Assembly: GCA_016219375.1 (NCBI GenBank)
Contig: JACRNC010000004.1
Location: 1-64,000, forward strand
From: Burkholderiales bacterium
GTDB taxonomy: Bacteria > Pseudomonadota > Gammaproteobacteria > Burkholderiales > Burkholderiaceae_C
Reading direction: 5' to 3'
Length of the DNA: 64,000 bases
Position numbers and translations under genes: made by a program. Positions within the stretch are counted from its first letter, which is position 1. Every line of letters begins with the position of its first letter. The notes under the pieces were generated by a model, which had not been told where the DNA came from, ran no database searches, and saw nothing but the letters and a program-made list of their open reading frames with translations. Below, piece by piece: positions 1 through 6,744 of the stretch.

Positions 1-85
1 GGTTCATCTCGTCCAAGAACTCGCGCTTGCGTGTACGCTTGGTCTTGCGTTCGAATCCGGTGGTGCCAAGGCTCATCTGCTTCAT
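1..85 (-). CDS. IS5-family transposase, N-terminal fragment (runs off the left edge)
   Basis: The reverse strand from 85 to 1 reads MKQMSLGTTGFERKTKR and continues with a basic stretch ending in EFLDEMN before the window stops. This N-terminus is the one I know from IS5-subgroup DDE transposases (about 310-340 residues when complete). Only 28 residues are visible, so the catalytic DDE residues cannot be checked. The gene points away from the integrase and sits about 50 bp inside a likely terminal inverted repeat. It fits an insertion sequence that landed in the integrase-proximal end of the island. Whether the copy is intact cannot be told from this window. Confidence 0.75.
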   Translation of the reverse strand, partial: MKQMSLGTTGFERKTKRTRKREFLDEMN

Positions 86-119
86 GTCGATACTGTCTCA
101 CATCCGACGGTCATCGCCG

Positions 120-137
120 GGGTTTTGCAGACCTTCC
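120..137 (-). repeat. Probable right terminal inverted repeat of the IS5-type element
   Basis: Read outside-in on the minus strand the sequence is GGAAGGTCTGCAAAACCC, resembling the GGAAGGT-type ends of IS5-family elements. It lies 35-52 bp upstream of the transposase start, the usual spacing. The next bases (TTA/TTAG at 138-141) could be the target-site duplication. The other end of the element lies outside the window, so the boundary is inferred. Confidence 0.5.
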
Positions 138-343
138 TTAGCAAATATTGGTTGACCGCTATTTTTGGCAATACTCGCTTGCCGCTATTGGCGTGCGTTG
201 TCAGCCCCGCGCAGCTACATTTCGCTTGTCGCCCCGCTCTCCGTTCAGCGACAGCCCATCTGAACGCATTGCTCCCTTGGTGTCCATCAACGCAGGAGGA
301 GGGGGCGGGCGATCCCGTGCATGAAGCGGTAACGCTGGGGTCG

Positions 344-1630
344 TCAGGCGGCTTTGAGGTGGGTGACCGTGCCAGCCGCCTTCAAGCTGTCCAGGTAGTC
401 GGCCCACCGCTGCATCATGGCCTTGCGCTGCTCCAGGAAGGTGGTGCGGTTGTAAGCGCGGCCAAGTGCATCCTTGACGGTGTGGGCGAGTTGCGCTTCG
501 ATCACGTTGCCGGGGATACCGAGGCGCTCTTCAATCATGGTGCGCGCGGTGGCCCGGAAGCCGTGGCCGGTCAGCTCGTCCTTGGCGTACCCCATGCGCC
601 GCAGGGCGGACAGCACACCGTTCTCGCTCAGCGGCTTGCCGCCAGCATGGGGGCTGGGAAACACGTACTTCTGATGCCCCGTGAGCGGGTGGAGCTCCCT
701 CAAGATTTTCACCGCTTGCGTCGGCAGCGGAACGAGATGCGCCTGCCCCGTCAACTTCTGCTGCTTGGTGCGCTTCATCTTGGTTGCTGGGATCGTCCAC
801 ATTGCGGCGTCCACGTCCATTTCCGCCCACTCGGCGTGCCGCAACTCACCAGGCCGAACAAAGAGCAGGGGAGCCAGTTGTAGTGCAGCGCGGACGACGG
901 GGTGGCCGCGATAGTCGGTGATCGCGCGCATCAGGGCCCCCACGTCGTGCGGTTCGATCAGCGCGGCATGGTTCCTTGTCAGCACGGGCCTGAGCGCGTC
1001 GCGCAGATCCGCAGATGGGTCGCGCTCACACAGTCCTTGAGCGATGCCGTAGCGAAAGATCTGCCCACACGCTTGCTTGATGCGATGGGCGGTCTCGACC
1101 GCGCCGCGCTCTTCAACGAGGCGCAGGGCGCGTAGCAACTCCGGCGCGGTGACCTCAGCGATCGCCAGGTGGCCGATGTAGGGGAAGACGTTGCGCTTGA
1201 GGCGAATCAGCGTTCGCTCGGCATGCCCTTCGCTGACTTCGTAGGCATGTCTCCTCGCATGCCAGTCGAGCGCGATGGCTGCAAAGCTCCCTTCGGGCGG
1301 CTCACCAGCCGCCTGACGCCGCTTGGTTTCGGCAGCGACGCGTGCCGCCTGCTTTTCGTCGCGCCGTGCCGCGCTCGGGTCGCGGCCTTCGGCCACCAAG
1401 CGTCGGCACTCCTCGGCCTTTTGCCGCGCCAGCGCCAAGCCGGTATCCGGGTAGGTGCCCAGGCTGATGGTCTTGCGACCGGAGGGCAGGGTGTAGTCAA
1501 GGCGCCAGGCGTGTGACCCGCCCTTGACGTTGAAGAGGATGTACAACCCCTCCCCGTCGCTGAGTCGCCTTTGCCCCTCGCGGGCCGCCTTCTTGATCGT
1601 GTTGTCCGAAGCGATGAGACGCGCTGCCAT
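344..1630 (-). CDS. Site-specific tyrosine recombinase, P4-type island integrase
   Basis: This is a 428-residue integrase, normal length for the P4/DUF4102 group. The N-terminal arm-binding domain (residues about 1-95) contains LSDGEGLYILF and ISLGTYPDTGLALAR. A SAM-like core-binding domain follows (about 110-215), then the catalytic domain. Catalytic residues are visible: Arg in VRPGELRHAEW, Lys in the TKMKRTKQQK region, His and Arg in HGFRATART, His in IEAQLAHTV and the nucleophile Tyr in GRAYNR. It starts at ATG 1630, 170 bp from the 3' end of ssrA, and is transcribed away from it. This is the standard arrangement for an element integrated at tmRNA. It appears intact. Confidence 0.93.
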   Translation of the reverse strand: MAARLIASDNTIKKAAREGQRRLSDGEGLYILFNVKGGSHAWRLDYTLPSGRKTISLGTYPDTGLALARQKAEECRRLVAEGRDPSAARRDEKQAARVAAETKRRQAAGEPPEGSFAAIALDWHARRHAYEVSEGHAERTLIRLKRNVFPYIGHLAIAEVTAPELLRALRLVEERGAVETAHRIKQACGQIFRYGIAQGLCERDPSADLRDALRPVLTRNHAALIEPHDVGALMRAITDYRGHPVVRAALQLAPLLFVRPGELRHAEWAEMDVDAAMWTIPATKMKRTKQQKLTGQAHLVPLPTQAVKILRELHPLTGHQKYVFPSPHAGGKPLSENGVLSALRRMGYAKDELTGHGFRATARTMIEERLGIPGNVIEAQLAHTVKDALGRAYNRTTFLEQRKAMMQRWADYLDSLKAAGTVTHLKAA

Positions 1631-1665
1631 GCAGTAACTTTCTGAGCGTTCCCGCCATCATCGGC

Positions 1666-1688
1666 GGTTACTGCACAGGTTACTGCAC
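1666..1688. repeat. Direct repeats of GGTTACTGCAC, candidate integrase arm-type sites
   Basis: GGTTACTGCAC occurs at 1666-1676 and again at 1678-1688, a 12-bp period. An inverted partial copy (GCAGTAAC) lies at 1631-1638, touching the integrase start. Short spaced direct repeats between an integrase start and its att core are typical arm-type binding sites. They could also let the integrase repress its own promoter. The function is inferred from position. Confidence 0.5.
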
Positions 1689-1728
1689 GAGGGGGTAGCT
1701 ATCAACGGCCCTCGTTGGACCGTTCTGG

Positions 1729-1788
1729 ACGACGTTTCGGCTGTAAGCCATTGATATACAACGCTTTTAACGCCAACCGAAACGTCGT
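1729..1788. repeat. 12-bp inverted repeat beside the ssrA attachment site
   Basis: ACGACGTTTCGG at 1729-1740 is repeated exactly in inverted orientation (CCGAAACGTCGT) at 1777-1788, with 36 bp between. The interval is clearly more AT-rich than the flanks. The right arm ends 12 bp before the CCA end of ssrA. No U-run follows either arm, so a Rho-independent terminator is unlikely. A recombination-directionality-factor, IHF or integrase site in attL/attR is more plausible. Confidence 0.45.
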
Positions 1789-1800
1789 TAGACCAGCAAA

Positions 1801-2160
1801 TGGTGGAGCCGGCGGGAATTGAACCCGCGTCCGCAAGCCATCACCGGGCAGTTCTACATGCTTAGCTGTCTGATTTGGGTTCTCACGGCTTGGTCGCGCA
1901 GCAGCACGCTACCTTCGCCGCCAGTCACTTGATCTCGTCCTGGGTCGAGTGACCCGGCTCAGGACCAGCCGATGTGCATGACCTCTCAGCCCTTGCGGGC
2001 CCGGCCCATCGGCCTGCCGTTGAGAGGCTCACCGGTGTTAAGCGGCGAGAGCGAAACGTTCGTCGTTCGCAGTTGGTTTGTTCCAGTGGATTTACGAGCG
2101 AACTGGTGCTCGGCATGCCCTGCTCCGGCTCCGCACCCACGTCGAAACCAGGTCGGCCCC
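1801..2160 (-). ncRNA. ssrA: tmRNA (transfer-messenger RNA), one-piece
   Basis: tmRNA rescues ribosomes stalled on broken mRNAs and tags the nascent peptide for proteolysis. The minus strand begins GGGGCCGACCTGGTTTCGAC at 2160 and ends with a T-arm (GGTTCAATTCCCGCCGGC) and encoded CCA at 1801. The acceptor halves GGGGCCG and CGGCTCC pair with one G-U. The tag reading frame is at 2070-2038: GCG AAC GAC GAA CGT and onward, giving ANDERFALAA then TAA, the tag common in Burkholderiales. Length 360 nt is normal. The 3' end is the attachment site used by the adjacent island and was restored intact on integration. Confidence 0.96.
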
Positions 2161-2182
2161 GGAAATCGGGTTGAAGGCGCAG

Positions 2183-2188
2183 ATTGTA
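2183..2188 (-). promoter_or_regulatory. Putative -10 box of the ssrA promoter
   Basis: The minus strand reads TACAAT here, 23 nt before the mature 5' end, leaving a short leader for RNase P to remove. Upstream TTGAAA is only 13 bp away, too close for a standard -35, so only the -10 is proposed. Confidence 0.45.
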
Positions 2189-2420
2189 GCGGGGCGGCGG
2201 TTTTCAAGGGGCCGTCGCAAAGATTGGTGGTGCGACGCCGGCAAGCGGCGACAAACGAGCGGCACAGCCGCCGTAGATGTGGTCCGGCCGCTCGGTGGCC
2301 GCGGCTGCCCCGCTGCTTGATGCAGCCCCATTGGAGGCCGGTGCGGGCTCATCTACAGTGCCGCCAGGGGCTGCGCCGGCAGCTCGTCCTTGTCTCGATA
2401 CCTCTACAGCGGAGTGCTTC

Positions 2421-3332
2421 ATGACCCAGCGTCCCATCGTGGTGGCCACCGATTTTTCCGACTGCGGCTCGGCGGCCGTGACGCGGGCGACGCGGCTGGC
2501 CGCGGCCCTGCGCGCGCCGCTGCGGCTGCTGCATGTGGCCACGCCGGGCGGCTTCAATGCGCTGCTCAATCCGCAGGGGCCCACGGCCTGGCGCCAGGAG
2601 GTGATCAGCCGCGCGCGCGAGGCGCTGGCGGTGGTGGCGGCGCGCTGCCGGGAGGAGCTGGCCCAGGCCGGGGCGGCCGACGTGCCGGTGGATGTGGAGG
2701 TGCGCGACGGGGTGCCGGTGGTGGAGATCACCGATGCGGCCGAGGCAGCCGATGCGCGGCTGCTGGCGCTGGGCGTGCGCGCCGGCGGTGGGTGGGCCGA
2801 TGCGCTGATCGGCAGCACCACCGACCGCGTGCTGGCCAAGTCGACGCGGCCGGTGCTGGTGGTGCGGCGGCCGGCCGAAGGCCCGTACCGGCGCATCGGC
2901 GTGGGGGTGGACTTCTCGGACTACGCGCAGCCGGCGCTGGGCTGGGCGCAGGCGCTGGCCCAGACCACGCCGGGCGCGACGCTGGAGATGGTGCATGCGC
3001 AGGAGCCGCTGGTGGACGGCGGCCTGCCTTATGCGCCGGTGGACAGCGTGGTGCTGCGCCAGCAGGCGGACGGCGAGCGCGCGCAGGCCCTGCAGGCGCT
3101 GGCCGACCTGGCGGCGGCGCGCGGGCTGGAGCCGGGCAAGACGGTGCGCTGCCAGGTGCTGGAAGGCGGCCCGCGCCAGGTGCTCGACGAGCTCAGCCGC
3201 TCTGGACTGGACCTGCTGGTGGTGGGCAAGCACGGCCGCAGCCGCATCGAGGAATGGCTGCTGGGCAGCGTGACGCGCCATACGCTGTCGCACGCCGGCT
3301 GCGATGTGCTGGTGACCGGCACGCGCGACTGA
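2421..3332 (+). CDS. Universal stress protein with two Usp domains
   Basis: This is a 303-residue tandem UspA-family protein. Domain 1 (about 1-150) opens with PIVVATDFSDCGSAAV. Domain 2 (about 155-303) opens with RIGVGVDFSDYAQPAL and ends with GKHGRSRIEEWLLGSVT, the G-2x-G-9x-G(S/T) ATP-binding signature. Domain 1 has a weaker copy (GVRAGGGWADALIGSTTDRV). Tandem Usps are cytoplasmic proteins tied to stress or starvation survival, and the exact role is unknown. ATG 2421 is chosen because the Usp fold begins there. Frame upstream of it is open but shows no domain. It is probably monocistronic. Confidence 0.88.
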   Translation: MTQRPIVVATDFSDCGSAAVTRATRLAAALRAPLRLLHVATPGGFNALLNPQGPTAWRQEVISRAREALAVVAARCREELAQAGAADVPVDVEVRDGVPVVEITDAAEAADARLLALGVRAGGGWADALIGSTTDRVLAKSTRPVLVVRRPAEGPYRRIGVGVDFSDYAQPALGWAQALAQTTPGATLEMVHAQEPLVDGGLPYAPVDSVVLRQQADGERAQALQALADLAAARGLEPGKTVRCQVLEGGPRQVLDELSRSGLDLLVVGKHGRSRIEEWLLGSVTRHTLSHAGCDVLVTGTRD

Positions 3333-3858
3333 CGCGTCGGCCCCGGGCCGACCGCGATTCGCACGTCGCGCCTTGTCCACACACCCAGCCGCGCGCTGCC
3401 CGTCGGGCGCGGCTGACAGGAGCTTCGTCCCGGGCTGACAGCGCCGGGACGGCACGGGCCCCAAGCTCAGGGACGTGTGAGCGAGCCGCCAAGCGCGATG
3501 CGACCGCGGCGCCGACCGCTCCACACACCTTCTGAGTGCTGGTCGGCCCGCAGGGGCCACCAGCGCGACGCGGCTTGCCGGCCGCGTCACCGGGCGGCCT
3601 TGCGGGCCGTCGATGGTGCGCGCGAGCGCACCGTGCGCCCAGGGGCTCGATGTGACGCTGTCTTCCTCTTCTGCATCCTTGCCGGCGGCGCTGCCGCTGC
3701 CGTTGCATGGTCGGCTGCCGCTGCACCGTCGATGTTTGCCGGATGCTGGCCCGTCGTCTGCGCGCACTTGGCCGCCGCAACCTGCCGGGCTCACCACGCC
3801 GCGCCCGCCGCTGTGGGCCCACCTGCCGGGCGGCACGCCTGACACCGGCCCGCCCACC
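3333..3858. other. Intergenic stretch without a convincing gene
   Basis: Several open frames cross this 526-bp stretch, but their translations are Arg/Ala/Pro-rich and show no domain or credible ribosome binding site. No tRNA, hairpin with U-run or repeat array was seen. It may contain the promoter of the downstream Pro-rich ORF and recQ. Confidence 0.4.
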
Positions 3859-4107
3859 ATGCCGCCGCCGCGGCCGGGCACCGACCCGCTGATCGACCCG
3901 GACCTGCCCGAGCCCGGCGACCCCCCGATCCAGCCGCCCAGCGATCCGCCGGGCCCGCCGCTGCAGGACCCGCCGGTGCCTTCACCGCACGATCCGCCGG
4001 CGCCGATCATCGACCCACCCGAGCCCTTGCCGCGCTCGGACCCGCCGGGCGATCCGCTGCCTGGCGAGCCGGCCGAGCCGCCGCCCGCCCCGCCCACCAT
4101 CCAGTGA
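3859..4107 (+). CDS. Small proline/aspartate-rich protein
   Basis: This 82-residue ORF starts MPPPRPGTDPLIDPDLPEP and is built of short Pro-Asp-Pro units such as DPPIQPP, DPPGPP and DPPAPIIDPP. No enzyme domain or signal peptide is seen. Short acidic proline-rich ORFs of this look are common as hypotheticals in Burkholderiales. Its stop (TGA 4105-4107) is part of TGAGGG, which can serve as the ribosome binding site of recQ 7 nt later, so the two may be translationally coupled. No strong ribosome site precedes 3859, and the frame stays open upstream to 3613, so the start is uncertain. Confidence 0.5.
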   Translation: MPPPRPGTDPLIDPDLPEPGDPPIQPPSDPPGPPLQDPPVPSPHDPPAPIIDPPEPLPRSDPPGDPLPGEPAEPPPAPPTIQ

Positions 4108-4117
4108 GGGCGGCGCC

Positions 4118-6148
4118 ATGCTGAGGACCGATCAAGCGGCGCAGCCGCTGCCGCCGGCCGTGGCGCGGGCGGGGGAGGCCGATGTGCCGGTCGATGTGGC
4201 CCAGATTGCGGCGGTCGATGCGGGTGTGGATGTAGCCGTGGATGCGGGTCCAGCCCAGGCCGCGGCCGATGCCGCCGGTGGGCCCGCAGCGTCGTCGCCA
4301 TCGACTGGCACGTCGGGCGGGGCGGCGGAGTCGGCTCACGGGGAGCGGCCGGGGCAAACGCTTGACGGACAGCTCGACCGGCAGCCCGAAGACCGACCCG
4401 ACCAGCAGCCAGCCGGCCGGCGTTCGCCCCGCCGCACTTCTCGCGCGTCCACCGCCCGCCCGCCGACCGCCGGCTCGCGGCTCATCCCCGCCCGCACCCT
4501 GCGCACCACGCTGCGCCAGGTCTTCGGCCTGCCGTCCCTGCGCGACGGGCAGCGCGAGGTGATCGAGCGCGTGCTGGCCGGCCGCTCGGTGCTGGCGGTG
4601 ATGCCCACCGGCGCGGGGAAGTCGCTGTGCTACCAACTGCCCGGCGTGCTGCTGCCCGGGCGCACGGTGATCGTGTCACCGCTGATCGCGCTGATGAAGG
4701 ACCAGTGCGACAAGCTCACCGATCTGGGCCGCAAGGCCGTGGCCCTGCACAGCGCGCTCAATGCCGAGGAGTCCGCGCAGGCCGAGGCCGCGGTGGACGA
4801 CGGCAGCGCGCGCTTCCTGTTCGTCACGCCCGAGCGGCTGGCCGATGCGGCCTTCATCGAGCGGCTGCAGGCCCATCCGGTGAGCCTGCTGGTAGTGGAC
4901 GAGGCGCACTGCATCTCGCAGTGGGGGCATGACTTCCGCCCCGCCTTCCTGGAGATTGCCACCGCCTGGAAGGCCCTGGGCCAGCCCACGCTGCTGGCGC
5001 TGACGGCCACGGCCACGCCCGAGGTGGGCGAGGACATCGCCAAGCAGCTCAGCGGCGCGAAGCTGGAGATGCTGACCACCGGCACCTACCGGCCCAACCT
5101 GCACCTGAGCGTGGAGCAGGTGACCCGGCCCGACGAGCAGCTGGCCAAGACGCTCGCCGCGGTGCGCGAGCACGAAGGCTCCGCCCTGGTCTATGCCGCC
5201 ACCGTCAAGGCGGTGGAGGAGGTGCACCAGGCGCTGCTGGAGGCCGGCGAAGCCGCCACCCGCTATCACGGGCGCCTGTCGGCCCGCGAGCGCAAGGAGA
5301 ACCAGGACGCCTGGATGAGCGGCGCCGCCCGCGTGATGGTGGCCACCAATGCCTTCGGCCTGGGCATCGACAAGCCCGACACCCGCTTCGTGCTGCACCA
5401 CCAGCTGCCCGCCGGGCTGGATGCCTACTACCAGGAGGCCGGCCGCGCCGGGCGCGACGGCGAGCCGGCCGAATGCCGGCTGCTCTACCTGCACAAGGAC
5501 CGCGCGGTGCAGCGCTTCATGATGAGCGGCCGCTACCCCACGCCCGAGGACGTGGAGGCCGCCTGCCGCACCCTGGCTCAGGACGCCCCCGAAGGCGGCT
5601 GGACGGCCGCCCGCCTGCAGCCGGCCAGCGGTGTCACCGCCAACAAGCTGCAGGTGGCGCTGAAGATGCTGCGCGACCGCAAGGTCGTCGCCCAGGACCG
5701 CCGCGGCGTGCTGCGCCTGAAGGACGGCGTGCCGTCGGCCGAGCGCATGCAGACCCTGGCCCAGGACTGGCAGGACAAGGCCGAGCACGACCGCGCCATG
5801 CTGGAGCGCATGGTGTTCTACGCGCAGACGGGCTTTTGCCGCTGGAAGGTGCTGCTGGAGCACTTCGAGGAGGACGCCGGCTTCGAGCGCTGCGGGCATT
5901 GCGACAACTGCCTGCGCGCGCTGGCGGCAGCGGCGCTGCGCAGGGAAGAGCCGGAGCCGGATGAAGCGGCTGCCGCGGACATCCCGGCGGAGTCCTCACC
6001 CACCGCCCGCTTCAAGCCGGGCGACCCGGTGCGCGTGCCTCGCTACGGCGCCGGGGCGGTGGTGGAGGCGGACAGTGCGAGCGTGACGGTGGAGTTCGCG
6101 GATGGGAGCCGGCGCACGTTCGTGGAGGGGTATGTGGAGGCGGGCTAA
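4118..6148 (+). CDS. recQ: RecQ-family ATP-dependent DNA helicase
   Basis: A 3'-to-5' superfamily 2 helicase for recombination and repair. Walker A lies at about residue 163 (MPTGAGKSLCYQLPG), the DEAH box at about 260 (DEAHCISQWGHDFRP), and motif VI is QEAGRAGRDG. A RecQ zinc-binding segment (about 572-598) ends CGHCDNC. No HRDC domain follows. A short beta-rich tail (about 629-676, FKPGDPVRVPRYGAGAV) resembles the C-terminal module of UvrD/PcrA proteins. The first 115 or so residues are an unusual Ala/Asp-rich then Arg-rich low-complexity extension. ATG 4118 has GAGGG 7 nt upstream, supporting it, but a later non-ATG start cannot be excluded. Confidence 0.93.
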   Translation: MLRTDQAAQPLPPAVARAGEADVPVDVAQIAAVDAGVDVAVDAGPAQAAADAAGGPAASSPSTGTSGGAAESAHGERPGQTLDGQLDRQPEDRPDQQPAGRRSPRRTSRASTARPPTAGSRLIPARTLRTTLRQVFGLPSLRDGQREVIERVLAGRSVLAVMPTGAGKSLCYQLPGVLLPGRTVIVSPLIALMKDQCDKLTDLGRKAVALHSALNAEESAQAEAAVDDGSARFLFVTPERLADAAFIERLQAHPVSLLVVDEAHCISQWGHDFRPAFLEIATAWKALGQPTLLALTATATPEVGEDIAKQLSGAKLEMLTTGTYRPNLHLSVEQVTRPDEQLAKTLAAVREHEGSALVYAATVKAVEEVHQALLEAGEAATRYHGRLSARERKENQDAWMSGAARVMVATNAFGLGIDKPDTRFVLHHQLPAGLDAYYQEAGRAGRDGEPAECRLLYLHKDRAVQRFMMSGRYPTPEDVEAACRTLAQDAPEGGWTAARLQPASGVTANKLQVALKMLRDRKVVAQDRRGVLRLKDGVPSAERMQTLAQDWQDKAEHDRAMLERMVFYAQTGFCRWKVLLEHFEEDAGFERCGHCDNCLRALAAAALRREEPEPDEAAAADIPAESSPTARFKPGDPVRVPRYGAGAVVEADSASVTVEFADGSRRTFVEGYVEAG

Positions 6149-6162
6149 ACCGCCGGAAAACT

Positions 6163-6726
6163 CTAGAGTTGTCCAGAAAGCTGCTTCACCCGGGTCTGCA
6201 TGTCCCGCAGGCGCTTGTTATAAGCTTCACGGGCAGGCGCCATAGATATGTACTGAAGGACTCCGTGCTGCGAGTCTGAGAGAGCACCTCCAGTGACCGG
6301 CGGCTGCTGCGTCGTCACTTTTACCAGTGTCAGTTCATCTGGCATTGGATTGTCCGGGGAGGGCTTTGACGCATACCAAACGGTTATGTCATCGCGTCGC
6401 TCATCTTCCTTTCCATGTTTTTCTCTCAGCGCAAGCCAAATGTCTTGGTGGTGCGAGCTCGGGTAGAACACTGCGATCTCACTCACACGTCGATCCACAA
6501 ATGTGATTTCTATAACTACCGGAATGTCTTCGAGCTGTTCTTTCTGCGTGCAAAAGACAAACCGCTTGTCACTGCCCGAGCTGCAGTCAGCTTTGTAGTT
6601 AATCGGAACATTCTCATAGGGCGCGTCGAGCATTACCCCTTTGAAGCCGAACTGCCTTACGGGCATGTGCTGCGCTTGTGCTAGGCCGAATAACAGTGAG
6701 AACGTCATTGCCGCTATCAGCTTCAT
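6163..6726 (-). CDS. Predicted periplasmic protein of unknown function, probably acquired
   Basis: A 187-residue protein with a clear Sec signal peptide (MKLIAAMTFSLLFGLAQAQ, cleavage after AQA). I do not recognise the mature domain. It has two Cys (CSSGSDK and VFCTQKEQ) about 14 residues apart that could pair in the periplasm. The start is well supported: AAAGGAACAGAGG precedes ATG 6726. The striking feature is composition: G+C is roughly 50% and codons such as ATA, TTA and AGA appear, unlike both neighbours. It fills the gap between recQ and the DUF748 gene almost exactly, so it looks like a single-gene insertion. Confidence 0.8.
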   Translation of the reverse strand: MKLIAAMTFSLLFGLAQAQHMPVRQFGFKGVMLDAPYENVPINYKADCSSGSDKRFVFCTQKEQLEDIPVVIEITFVDRRVSEIAVFYPSSHHQDIWLALREKHGKEDERRDDITVWYASKPSPDNPMPDELTLVKVTTQQPPVTGGALSDSQHGVLQYISMAPAREAYNKRLRDMQTRVKQLSGQL

Positions 6727-6744
6727 CCTCTGTTCCTTTCTGAT

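Noticed and set aside
3477-3842. 121-codon open frame upstream of the Pro-rich ORF
   Set aside because: Arg/Ala/Pro-rich translation with no ribosome site and no domain. It overlaps other equally poor frames.
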